The notes: generated by a model not told the origin, from the letters alone. DNA of 7,390 bases from Deltaproteobacteria bacterium (GCA_003520425.1 DOUU01000512.1:31452-38841); one strand, 5' to 3'; positions 1-6,437 are shown, numbered from the stretch's first letter. Made by a program: numbers and translations.

Positions 1-124
1 GCCGCTGCAGCGCCTGTTCCTCTTCACGCGCTCCGACACGATCTACGCCGGCTCGAACGAGATCCAGCGCAACCTCATTGCCGAGCGGGCTCTCGGGCTT
101 CCGCGCGAGCCACGGCCCGCGTGA
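1..124 (+). CDS. fadE30: Acyl-CoA dehydrogenase FadE30, C-terminal fragment (5' end outside window)
   Basis: Reading from position 2 gives 40 codons ending in TGA at 122-124. The peptide carries the C-terminal signature of acyl-CoA dehydrogenases, [19 protein letters not shown], followed by a short tail. It closely resembles the end of mycobacterial FadE30 as I remember it (…[18 protein letters not shown]…). FadE30 is a flavoprotein that introduces the α,β double bond in the propionate side chain of 5-OH-HIP-CoA during steroid ring C/D breakdown. The adjacent gene is ipdF, the same neighbour as in Mycobacterium (Rv3560c-Rv3559c), which supports the assignment. Where MCAD-type enzymes have their catalytic Glu (IYEGT) this protein has Ala, so the base would have to lie elsewhere, for example on helix G, which is not in the window. 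Family assignment is secure; the exact paralogue rests on a short fragment plus context. Confidence 0.75.
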   Translation, partial: PLQRLFLFTRSDTIYAGSNEIQRNLIAERALGLPREPRPA

Positions 125-912
125 TGGCACCTTCAGCGATCGCGACGCAGTGTCCGAGCGGCCACCGCCTGCTGGAGGGCAAGCGTGTACTCGTGACGGC
201 CGCGGCCGGGACGGGCATCGGCTTTGCGACCGCGCGCCGCTGCCTGGAAGAGGGTGCGATCGTGATGATCTCCGACGCCCATGAAAGGCGTACGCTGGAG
301 TGTGCGGAGAGCCTGCGCGCCCTTCGTGGCGCTTCGGTTCCCTTCCGTGTCTGCGATGTCACCCGCGAGGAGCAGGTGCGTGCCCTGGTGGCCGCTGCCA
401 TCTCCGAGATGGGAGGCATCGATGTGCTCGTGAACAACGCGGGCCTTGGCGGCTTCGCGCGAATCGTCGAGATGAGCGATGAGCAATGGCGAAAGGTGCT
501 CGACGTGACGCTCGACGGAACCTTCCGCATGCTGCGCGCCGTTCTTCCGCATATGCTGGCACGACGCTCGGGAGCAATCGTGAACAATGCATCCGTGCTG
601 GGCTGGCGCGCCCAGGTCGGTCAGGCTCATTACGCTGCAGCGAAGGCGGGTGTGATGGCCCTCACCCGTTGTGCCGCGATGGAGGCCGCCGAGGCGGGCG
701 TCCGTGTCAACGCGGTGGCGCCGAGCCTCGCCATGCACCCGCACCTCTCGAAGGTGACGCCACCGAACCTGCTCGAGGAGCTCACCGCGCGCGAGGCGTT
801 CGGACGCGCGGCCGAGCCGTGGGAAGTCGCGAACGTGATCGTGTTTTTGGCGAGCGACTACGCCTCCTACATGACGGGCGAAGTCGTCGCAGTGAGCTCT
901 CAACACCCTTGA
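124..912 (+). CDS. ipdF: IpdF-like short-chain dehydrogenase (5-hydroxy-HIC-CoA dehydrogenase)
   Basis: This is a 262-aa classical SDR, an NAD(P)-dependent cytosolic oxidoreductase. Visible features are NNAG at residues 104-107, the catalytic triad Ser157, Tyr170 and Lys174 (NNASVLGW … HYAAAK), and a C terminus ending SSQHP. The Rossmann glycine loop is unusual: VTAAAGTGIG replaces the normal TGxxxGxG. That loop, NNASVLGWRAQ, the HYAAAKAGVMALTRC segment and the QHP end all match mycobacterial IpdF (Rv3559c) as I remember it. IpdF oxidises the 5-hydroxyl of 5-OH-HIC-CoA, the side-chain-shortened ring C/D intermediate of steroid degradation. I chose ATG 124, which overlaps the fadE30 stop as TGATG and implies translational coupling; GTG at 121 is in frame, would add one residue, and cannot be excluded. 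No strong Shine-Dalgarno sequence is visible. Confidence 0.87.
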   Translation: MAPSAIATQCPSGHRLLEGKRVLVTAAAGTGIGFATARRCLEEGAIVMISDAHERRTLECAESLRALRGASVPFRVCDVTREEQVRALVAAAISEMGGIDVLVNNAGLGGFARIVEMSDEQWRKVLDVTLDGTFRMLRAVLPHMLARRSGAIVNNASVLGWRAQVGQAHYAAAKAGVMALTRCAAMEAAEAGVRVNAVAPSLAMHPHLSKVTPPNLLEELTAREAFGRAAEPWEVANVIVFLASDYASYMTGEVVAVSSQHP

Positions 913-922
913 GAAAGATGCC

Positions 923-1396
923 ATGGCAACCGTGTTCCAATCACCTTCCGAGCTCTTGGCCGCCGTCGGAAAACATCTCGGGTACAGCGACTGGCTCCGG
1001 GTGACGCAGGACCGCGTCGACCTCTTCGCGGAGGCGACGGGCGACCACCAGTGGATCCACGTCGATCCAACGCGCGCCGCGAGCGGCCCGTTCCGCGGGA
1101 CGATCGCGCACGGCTATCTCACCCTCTCGCTTGTGAATCACTTCCTTCCACAGATCCTCGAGGTGCGCGGCATCTCCATGGGAGTGAACTACGGCGCGGA
1201 CCGCCTGCGATTCCCGGCACCGGTGAGGGTCGGCACCCGCGTGCGTGGCGGTGCCGAGTTGCTGCGCGCCGAGGAGACGAAGGACGGGGGCGTACAGGCC
1301 ACGGTTCGCGTGACGGTCGACGTCGAAGGCGGCGACCGGCCCGCGTGCGTGGTCGATACGATCAGTCGCTACTATCCGGAGAGACAAGGGGCGTGA
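923..1396 (+). CDS. MaoC-like (R)-enoyl-CoA hydratase, single hotdog domain
   Basis: This 157-aa protein has the length of a single-hotdog MaoC/R-hydratase. The hydratase motif runs from about residue 37 to 70 (ATGDHQWIHVDP … IAHGYLTLSL), with the probable catalytic pair Asp41 and His46 and the conserved AHG at 62-64. It resembles mycobacterial Rv0130 (HtdZ) from memory. Members of this family add water to trans-2-enoyl-CoAs. It starts 10 nt after the ipdF stop, with a weak purine-rich site (GAGAAAG, 911-917) five bases before ATG 923. Its place directly after fadE30-ipdF suggests that it hydrates the enoyl-CoA made by FadE30, or a later enoyl-CoA in the same pathway. That role is inferred from position; the family call is firm and the substrate is not known. 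Confidence 0.87.
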   Translation: MATVFQSPSELLAAVGKHLGYSDWLRVTQDRVDLFAEATGDHQWIHVDPTRAASGPFRGTIAHGYLTLSLVNHFLPQILEVRGISMGVNYGADRLRFPAPVRVGTRVRGGAELLRAEETKDGGVQATVRVTVDVEGGDRPACVVDTISRYYPERQGA

Positions 1397-1426
1397 GAAG
1401 TTCAGGCGAGCCTCGAGACCTGATCC

Positions 1427-1433
1427 AGGAAGG
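1427..1433 (+). promoter_or_regulatory. Shine-Dalgarno site of the LLM oxidoreductase gene
   Basis: AGGAAGG lies six bases before ATG 1440. This spacing favours ATG 1440 over the in-frame GTG at 1434, which would directly abut the site with no spacer. Confidence 0.7.
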
Positions 1434-1439
1434 GTGGAA

Positions 1440-2309
1440 ATGAAGATCTGGCAGTCGCTTGCGTTCGTGGAGCCCGATCAACTCGTTCCGCTCGCGCATT
1501 GCGCCGAAGAGTGCGGATTCCATGGCATCTTGCTCTCCGATCACCTCGCGTTTCCGGGAAAGCTCTCGTCGAAATATCCCTATGCACCTGACGGGAAGCC
1601 GATGTTCGACGGGAGCATGCCCTTCCCGGACCCATGGGTCGCAATCGCCGCAATGGCGCAGGTCACGAACTCGCTGCGATTCGCGACGCTCGTCTATGTG
1701 CTGCCCCTGCGCGATCCCTTCGAGGTCGCGAAATCCGTGGGGACCGCCGCTGTCCTCTCGAACGACCGGCTCGTGCTCGGAGCGGGCGTGGGCTGGATGA
1801 AGGAGGAGTTTGACGCAGTCGGGATTGACTTCCGAACGCGCGGCCAACGCTTCGACGAGATGATCGAGGTCATGCGCAAGCTCTGGTCGGGGCGCATGGT
1901 CGAGCACCATGGGAAACATTTCGAATTCGGTCCCATGCAGATAAGTCCCGTGCCTGGGAAGTCCGTGCCGCTCTACGTGGGTGGCGTCTCGGAGGCTGCA
2001 TTGCGCCGCGCCGCCACGCTGGCAGATGGCTGGATGGGCGCCGGCAACACGCCCGAGGAGGTTCCGGAGATCCTTGCCCGTTTGCGCGAGCTGCGGAAGA
2101 AGGCGGGGCGCGAAAAAGATGCTTTCACGCCGATCGTCCCATTGAAGGCGAAGCTGGATCGAGACCTTCTGCGGCGCATGGAAGGAGACTACGGGCTTCT
2201 GCACACCGTGAGCTATCCCTTTCAGTTCGCCCTCGGCCCGACCTCTCCCCTGGAGAAGAAGCGCGACTTCCTGCGGCGCATGGCGGACGAGCTGATGTAC
2301 AAGGCCTAG
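1440..2309 (+). CDS. LLM-class flavin-dependent oxidoreductase, F420- or FMN-dependent (TIGR03619-like)
   Basis: This is a 289-aa TIM-barrel protein of the luciferase-like monooxygenase superfamily. Supporting segments are an N-terminal strand followed by FVEPDQLVPLAHCAEECGF, SDHLAFP near residues 33-39, the hallmark LVLGAGVGWMKEEFDAVGI at about 111-129, RFDEMIEVMRKLWSG at about 137-151, and YVGGVSEAALRRAATLADGW at about 179-198. The overall pattern is that of the probable F420-dependent family TIGR03619. Such enzymes are F420-dependent reductases or dehydrogenases, or FMN-dependent monooxygenases; the cofactor cannot be read from sequence by eye. It is the last gene of the plus-strand operon, 43 nt after the MaoC gene and with its own good Shine-Dalgarno site. 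Mycobacterial cholesterol clusters also contain an LLM protein (Rv3520c), but this one does not look like its direct orthologue. Its pathway step is unknown. Confidence 0.85.
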   Translation: MKIWQSLAFVEPDQLVPLAHCAEECGFHGILLSDHLAFPGKLSSKYPYAPDGKPMFDGSMPFPDPWVAIAAMAQVTNSLRFATLVYVLPLRDPFEVAKSVGTAAVLSNDRLVLGAGVGWMKEEFDAVGIDFRTRGQRFDEMIEVMRKLWSGRMVEHHGKHFEFGPMQISPVPGKSVPLYVGGVSEAALRRAATLADGWMGAGNTPEEVPEILARLRELRKKAGREKDAFTPIVPLKAKLDRDLLRRMEGDYGLLHTVSYPFQFALGPTSPLEKKRDFLRRMADELMYKA

Positions 2310-2318
2310 GGGCGCGGC

Positions 2319-2347
2319 GCTCGGGTCCGAGCCTCCGGAAGCCGGGG
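2319..2347. terminator. Tandem small hairpins after the plus-strand operon, possible terminator
   Basis: A perfect stem GCTCG-GGTC-CGAGC lies at 2319-2332. It is followed at once by a second stem, CTCCGG-AAG-CCGGGG at 2333-2347, with one G·T pair. They begin ten bases after the LLM stop codon. There is no run of T after either stem, so an intrinsic terminator is possible but not typical, and Rho-dependent ending is equally plausible. Confidence 0.35.
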
Positions 2348-2374
2348 TTCCTCTCGCGCCCCCTGCCCGTAAAT

Positions 2375-2397
2375 CGAAGCCGGTCCTTCGTCGAAGG
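2375..2397 (-). terminator. Alternative hairpins after the minus-strand operon, possible terminator
   Basis: Two mutually exclusive stems share this stretch. CCTTC-GTC-GAAGG spans 2385-2397, and CGAAG-CCGGTC-CTTCG spans 2375-2390. Read on the minus strand, the second stem is followed by ATTTAC, the nearest thing to a T-tract here. It lies about 30-55 nt past the stop of the last minus-strand gene. The stems are only 5 bp, so support is weak. Confidence 0.3.
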
Positions 2398-2428
2398 CCC
2401 GTCCGGGCGAGGTCGCTCTTGCGCTCTG

Positions 2429-3208
2429 TTAGCGCTCGGACTTTGCCGCCGCGAGGAATGCGGGGCGCTCCCCGCCCCCGTGCACCAGGAGCGCTGCGCC
2501 GCTCACGTAACTCGCAAGCGGCGACACCAGGAAGAGACATGCACTTGCGATGTCCTCCGGCAATCCCATTCGACCGAGCGGGACGGTCGCCGCGACTCGC
2601 GCCATCCCGGCTTCGTCGCCGTAGTGGAGTCCCGATTGCTCGGTGCGGATCAAGCCCCCCACAATCGCGTTGACGCGGACCTTCGGTGCCCACTCGACAG
2701 CGAGCGAGGCGGTCAGCGAGAGCAGACCGGCTTTCGCGGCTCCGTAGGCAGCCGTTCCGGGGGAGGGGCGCACACCCGAGACGCTCGCGATGTTCACGAT
2801 CGAGCCGCCCTCGGGTTGTGCTTGCATGAGCGCGTACGCCTTCTGGGAGAAGAGCAGGGGAGCGAGGAGGTTGAGCTTCAGGATCTTCTCCGAGAAGCTG
2901 GGAGAGGCCGTCGCGGCGTCGGCGCGTGGGGCTCCGCCCGCGTTGTTGACGAGAATGTCGAGCCGGCCGAAGTGCCGAGCGGTTTCCGCGATCACCCGGT
3001 CGATCGCTTGGGCCTCTCGAACATCGGCGCTGACGAAGGTGGCCGTCCTTCCGCCTGCCGAAGGGAGCGTTTCGGGCTCGCTGCGCCCGCAGACCACGAC
3101 GTTGGCCCCGGCCTCCAGGAGGCAGGTTGCGATGCCGCGGCCGATCCCGCGCGCGCCTCCGGTCACGATGGCGACCTTTCCCGTGAGATCGAGCGGATCG
3201 GGCCTCAC
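2429..3208 (-). CDS. Short-chain dehydrogenase, 259 aa, Rv3549c-like, probable steroid ring C/D catabolism
   Basis: This is a complete classical SDR with TGGARGIG at residues 16-23, NNAG at 88-91, structural Asn113, and the catalytic Ser142, Tyr155 and Lys159 (NIASVSG … AAYGAAK). The length equals that of mycobacterial Rv3549c, a KstR2-regulon SDR of steroid catabolism, and the tail (VHGGGERPAFL) also fits my memory of it. It would oxidise or reduce a hydroxy/keto acyl-CoA; the exact step is not established to my knowledge. It is the last gene of the minus-strand operon. Translation is read from GTG 3208, one base after the TAG of the preceding acyl-CoA dehydrogenase. No ATG is available nearby and no clear Shine-Dalgarno site precedes it, so coupling to the upstream gene is likely. 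Family is secure; the specific function is inferred. Confidence 0.85.
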   Translation of the reverse strand: MRPDPLDLTGKVAIVTGGARGIGRGIATCLLEAGANVVVCGRSEPETLPSAGGRTATFVSADVREAQAIDRVIAETARHFGRLDILVNNAGGAPRADAATASPSFSEKILKLNLLAPLLFSQKAYALMQAQPEGGSIVNIASVSGVRPSPGTAAYGAAKAGLLSLTASLAVEWAPKVRVNAIVGGLIRTEQSGLHYGDEAGMARVAATVPLGRMGLPEDIASACLFLVSPLASYVSGAALLVHGGGERPAFLAAAKSER

Positions 3209-3209
3209 C

Positions 3210-4340
3210 CTACAGACCCATGTGTTGCGCGATGCGCTCGCGATGCCAGCTTGGACTCCCGAGGAACGCCTCGCCTGCCTTGGCTCGCTTCAGATGGAGA
3301 TGGACATCGTACTCCCAGGTGAAGCCGACTCCGCCGTGGATCTGCAGGCAGTCGGCGGCGCAACGGAAGTACGTTTCCGAGCAATACGCCTTCGCGAGCG
3401 ACGCGGCCGCCGCGAGCTCCGGGGCGTCCTCAGCTGCGACGCAGGCGGCGTAGTAACTCGCCGAGCGCCCGGACTCGACTCGCACCATCGCGTCGGCGCA
3501 CTTGTGCTTGATCGCCTGGAAGGAGCCGATCGGACGTCCGAACTGCACGCGCCCCTTCGCGTATTCGACCGCGAGGTCGAGGCAACGCTGCGCGCCGCCG
3601 ACCTGCTCCGCAGCGAGGGCGATGGCAGCTCGGTCCAGGGTGCTCGCGAGCGCTGCAGTACCGCCGCGCATGCCTGCGTCCTGTGGGAGTCGAAGATCGT
3701 GCAGCTCGATCTCGGCCATGCGGCGGGTCGCATCGAGAGTCGGGACCGTCTTGCGCACCAAGCCGGCCGCCTCCCCGCGCAGGAGGAAGAGCTCAATGCC
3801 ACGAGCGCCAGACGTTCCCTCCTCGCGCGCAGCCACCACGATCGCGTCCGCGACCGTGCCATCCACGACAGAACGCTTTCGCCCGGACAGGACGAAGCCT
3901 CCTGCATCGCGGCGAAAGGTGGCGTGGACCGAGTCGGGACCAGGGTCGCGGGCATCCTCGGCCCACGCGAGCGTCACAATCGCCCGTCCCTCGGCGATCT
4001 TGGGCAGCCACTCCTGCTTCTGCTTTTCGGTGCCCCCGGCGAGAAGCATATTGGTGCCGAGGCAGAGCGTCGAAAAAAGCGGGGCGCACAGCAGCGCCTC
4101 GCCCGTAACCTCGATCAGCGCCACGACCTCGACCCAGCTCAGGCCGAGGCCCCCGTAGGTCTCGGGGACGAGGATCGCCGTCCAGCCCAGCTCACTCACG
4201 ATTCGCTTCCAGGCGTCGAGCTCGAAACCGAACTCCGTCTGCATCGCGCGGCGCACGGCCTCGGAGGAGGCATGCGCGGCGAGGAAGCTGCGCGCCGTCT
4301 CGCGAAGCTGCTCCTGCTCCTCGGTAAAGGCGAAATGCAT
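3210..4340 (-). CDS. Acyl-CoA dehydrogenase family protein, 376 aa, FadE β-subunit-like
   Basis: This is a full-length acyl-CoA dehydrogenase fold. The N-terminal helical domain (FTEEQEQLRETARSFL, then ILVPETYGGLGL at about 56-67) is followed by a middle β-domain with a divergent flavin-contact segment (LAWAEDARDPGPDS, about 124-137). The C-terminal helical domain has YAKGRVQFGRPIGSFQAIKH (260-279) and IHGGVGFTWEYDVHLHLKRA (334-353). No Glu stands where MCAD has it in the C-terminal YEGT motif. At the helix-G position used by IVD (Glu254), my hand alignment places Ala238. This resembles the non-catalytic partner subunits of mycobacterial α2β2 enzymes (FadE27, FadE29, FadE32, FadE33), which are much alike. 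The gene lies 25 nt after the 301-aa SDR and before the 259-aa SDR. A role in ring C/D acyl-CoA dehydrogenation is inferred from context. Start is ATG 4340, preceded by GAGGG-rich sequence. Confidence 0.86.
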   Translation of the reverse strand: MHFAFTEEQEQLRETARSFLAAHASSEAVRRAMQTEFGFELDAWKRIVSELGWTAILVPETYGGLGLSWVEVVALIEVTGEALLCAPLFSTLCLGTNMLLAGGTEKQKQEWLPKIAEGRAIVTLAWAEDARDPGPDSVHATFRRDAGGFVLSGRKRSVVDGTVADAIVVAAREEGTSGARGIELFLLRGEAAGLVRKTVPTLDATRRMAEIELHDLRLPQDAGMRGGTAALASTLDRAAIALAAEQVGGAQRCLDLAVEYAKGRVQFGRPIGSFQAIKHKCADAMVRVESGRSASYYAACVAAEDAPELAAAASLAKAYCSETYFRCAADCLQIHGGVGFTWEYDVHLHLKRAKAGEAFLGSPSWHRERIAQHMGL

Positions 4341-4365
4341 GGGCCCTCGCCCCCTCGCGGCCGCC

Positions 4366-5271
4366 TCAGGCCCCGTAGACCCGCTGGGGCGGGACCGCCT
4401 TCGCGATCAGCTCCCGCACGGCTGCACCGACCTCGGCCGGATCCCACCTCGCGTTGTTGTCCACCTTGGGCCCGGTCCGCCAGCCATCCGCGACGCCGAT
4501 CTCCCCGCCCGCCACTTCGAAGACGCGACCCGTGACGTCGCCGGATTGTGCGCTCCCGAGCCACACCACGAGAGGGGACACGTTCGAGGGGTCCATCCGG
4601 TCGAAACCGCTCTCTGGCTGCTTCATCATCTCGGCAAAGACAGTCTCCGTCATGCGGGTGCGCGCAGAGGGTGCGATGGCGTTGGCCGTGATGCCATAGC
4701 GGCCAAGTTCTGCCGCTTGCACAAGCGTGAGCGCCGCGATTCCGCCCTTCGCGGCGGAGTACGCGCTCTGGCCCACGCTTCCCTGCAGTCCGGCGCCGGA
4801 GCTCGTGTTGATGATGCGGGCCTCGACCCGCCTGCCGGCCTTTGCCTCGTCGCGCCAATAGGCTGCCGCGTGACGCGACACGCAGAAATGACCCTTCAGA
4901 TGGACGCGCATCACGGCGTCCCACTCGTCCTCCTTGGCATTCGCGAACATCCGGTCGCGTACGAAGCCTGCGTTGTTCATCACGACGTCGAGTCGTCCGA
5001 ACGCGCTCAAGGCCGCCTTCACGAGATTCGCCGCTTGCTCCCAATCGGCGACGTCTGCGCCATTCGCGATCGCCTTCCCTCCGAGCTCTCGGATCTCCCG
5101 CACCACATCGGCTGCCGGCCCGTCCGACGGCTCGCGCCCGTCCAGGGAGACACCCAGGTCGTTCACGACGACCTTTGCTCCCTGCCGCGCGAACTCCAGC
5201 GCGTGAGCCCGCCCGAGCCCGCGACCCGCTCCGGTGACGATCACCACCCGCCCTTCGCAAATGCCCGACAT
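4366..5271 (-). CDS. Short-chain dehydrogenase, 301 aa, Rv3548c-like / hydroxyacyl-CoA dehydrogenase type
   Basis: This SDR has TGAGRGLG at residues 13-20, VVVNDLG at about 34-40 with an acidic residue (Asp38) that usually favours NAD, NNAG at 99-102, and the catalytic Ser158, Tyr171 and Lys175. Its long form, with an insert after β2 and an extended tail ending VYGA, resembles both the hydroxyacyl dehydrogenase domain of peroxisomal multifunctional enzymes and, more closely from memory, mycobacterial Rv3548c. Strong shared stretches are HLKGHF, INTSSGAGLQGSVGQ and NAIAPSARTRMTETVF. A 3-hydroxyacyl-CoA dehydrogenase role in steroid side-chain or ring C/D β-oxidation is plausible but inferred. 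It starts 11 nt after the fadA6 stop behind a good Shine-Dalgarno site and is followed by the 376-aa acyl-CoA dehydrogenase. Confidence 0.86.
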   Translation of the reverse strand: MSGICEGRVVIVTGAGRGLGRAHALEFARQGAKVVVNDLGVSLDGREPSDGPAADVVREIRELGGKAIANGADVADWEQAANLVKAALSAFGRLDVVMNNAGFVRDRMFANAKEDEWDAVMRVHLKGHFCVSRHAAAYWRDEAKAGRRVEARIINTSSGAGLQGSVGQSAYSAAKGGIAALTLVQAAELGRYGITANAIAPSARTRMTETVFAEMMKQPESGFDRMDPSNVSPLVVWLGSAQSGDVTGRVFEVAGGEIGVADGWRTGPKVDNNARWDPAEVGAAVRELIAKAVPPQRVYGA

Positions 5272-5278
5272 CGTTCGT

Positions 5279-5284
5279 CTCCTC
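5279..5284 (-). promoter_or_regulatory. Shine-Dalgarno site of the 301-aa SDR gene
   Basis: On the minus strand GAGGAG lies seven bases before ATG 5271. It shares bases with the TGA stop of fadA6 (5283-5285), which ties translation of the two genes together. Confidence 0.7.
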
Positions 5285-6437
5285 AGGAGAGGCGTTCAAG
5301 GATGGTGACGTTTGCCTGCCCGCCGCCCTCGCACATCGTCTGGAGGCCGAAGCGCCCGCCTGCTCGCTCGAGCTCGTGGAGCAGCGTCGTCATGAGGCGC
5401 GCTCCTGTGGCGCCGAGCGGATGGCCGAGCGCGATCGCTCCGCCGTTGGGGTTCACCTTCGAAGGATCGGCGCCGGTCTCCTTGAGCCACGCCATCACCA
5501 CAGGCGCGAAGGCCTCGTTGATCTCGACGCAGTCGATCTCGTCGATCCGCATGCCGCTCTTCTCGAGCGCGTAGCGAGTCGCCGGGATCGGCGCGGTCAG
5601 CATCCAAATGGGATCGTCACCCCGACAGCTGATGTGATGGATGCGCGCGCGCGGCCGCAGGCCGTGCTGCTTCACGGCGCGCTCAGAGGCGATGAGAAGC
5701 GCGGCCGCGGCGTCGGAGATCTGGCTCGAGACGGCCGCCGTCAGCCGGCCGCCCTCCGTGAGCGGCTTCAGGTTCGCCATCTTCTCGAGCGTGGTATCCC
5801 GCCGCGGCCCCTCGTCCCGACTCGCGCCCTCCAGGGGGACGATCTCACGCTCAAAGCGTCCTTCGTCGATGGCGCGTATCGCCCGCCGATGGCTTTCGAG
5901 CGCGAAGCGCTCCATGTCTTCCCTCGAGCAGGCCCACTTCTCCGCGATCATCTCGGCGGAACGGAACTGCGAGACTTCCCCGGTGCCGTAACGGGCCACC
6001 CATCCCTTCGAGCCCGTGAAGGGATCGGTGAAGCCGAGAGGCTGGCCGGCGAGCATCGCCGAGGAAATCGGGACGGCGCTCATGTTCTGCACGCCGCCCG
6101 CGATGACGAGATCGCTGGTCCCGCTCAACACGGCCTGGGCGGCAAAATGGATCGCCTGCTGTGACGAGCCGCATTGGCGGTCGACGGTGACACCGGGAAC
6201 CGCGTCCGGAAGTCCCGCGGCGAGCCAGCAGGTGCGGGCGATGTCTCCCGCCTGCGGGCCAATCGTGTCCACGCAGCCCATGACCACATCTTCGATGGCA
6301 CACGGATCGATACCGCTGCGAGCGACGAGAGCCTGGAGCACGTGGGCCCCGAGATCGGCGGGATGCACATGGGCGAGACCGCCGCCACGCCGGCCCACCG
6401 GCGTTCGGATTGCGTCGATGACGAAGGCCTGCGGCAT
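5283..6437 (-). CDS. fadA6: Thiolase FadA6 (acetyl-CoA acyltransferase) of steroid ring C/D degradation
   Basis: This is a 384-aa type-II biosynthetic/degradative thiolase, the usual length. The nucleophile Cys89 sits in DRQCGSSQQA, with NEAFAPV downstream, His339 in GGAIALGHPLGATGAR, and the second catalytic Cys369 in TMCEGGGQAN. It matches mycobacterial FadA6 (Rv3556c) from memory over long stretches, for example VPGVTVDRQCGSSQQAI, MEINEAFAPV-like and RPRARIHHIS segments. FadA6 cleaves the β-keto acyl-CoA produced when IpdAB opens the last steroid ring, releasing acetyl-CoA and 4-methyl-5-oxo-octanedioyl-CoA. Its ATG follows the TAG of the upstream acyl-CoA dehydrogenase with no base between, and AGGAGG is placed seven bases before it. 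The thiolase family is certain. The FadA6 assignment is supported by sequence memory and by the neighbouring Rv3548c/Rv3549c-like SDRs. Confidence 0.88.
   Translation of the reverse strand: MPQAFVIDAIRTPVGRRGGGLAHVHPADLGAHVLQALVARSGIDPCAIEDVVMGCVDTIGPQAGDIARTCWLAAGLPDAVPGVTVDRQCGSSQQAIHFAAQAVLSGTSDLVIAGGVQNMSAVPISSAMLAGQPLGFTDPFTGSKGWVARYGTGEVSQFRSAEMIAEKWACSREDMERFALESHRRAIRAIDEGRFEREIVPLEGASRDEGPRRDTTLEKMANLKPLTEGGRLTAAVSSQISDAAAALLIASERAVKQHGLRPRARIHHISCRGDDPIWMLTAPIPATRYALEKSGMRIDEIDCVEINEAFAPVVMAWLKETGADPSKVNPNGGAIALGHPLGATGARLMTTLLHELERAGGRFGLQTMCEGGGQANVTILERLS

Noticed and set aside
918..920. ATG just upstream of the MaoC gene as an alternative start
   Set aside because: It is out of frame with the MaoC protein; ATG 923 is in frame with suitable spacing from the purine-rich site.
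133..924. Minus-strand open frame (263 codons) opposite ipdF
   Set aside because: It mirrors ipdF almost exactly and has no domain signature; it is a shadow frame.
1434..1436. GTG start for the LLM protein
   Set aside because: It directly abuts the AGGAAGG site with no spacer, while ATG 1440 is placed six bases from it and matches the family N terminus.
2310..2428. KstR2-type operator (AnCAAGnnCTTGnT) or promoter
   Set aside because: No such palindrome is visible, and the region lies between convergent 3' ends, where no operon promoter is expected. The operators should lie outside this window.
1362..2693. Long minus-strand open frame (443 codons) opposite the LLM gene
   Set aside because: It has no family motif, crosses the convergent junction and is antisense to a well-supported LLM protein.
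3514..3534. A 21-bp identity with 6787-6807 (core CCTGGAAGGAGCCGATCGGA), possible repeat
   Set aside because: Both copies encode the conserved acyl-CoA dehydrogenase motif PIGSFQA in paralogous genes. Protein conservation and shared codon use explain it.
2790..4535. Long plus-strand open frame (581 codons) opposite the 376-aa acyl-CoA dehydrogenase and the 259-aa SDR
   Set aside because: The product is Arg/Pro/Ala-rich with no recognisable domain, and it lies antisense to two clear enzymes. It is a by-product of high G+C codon use.
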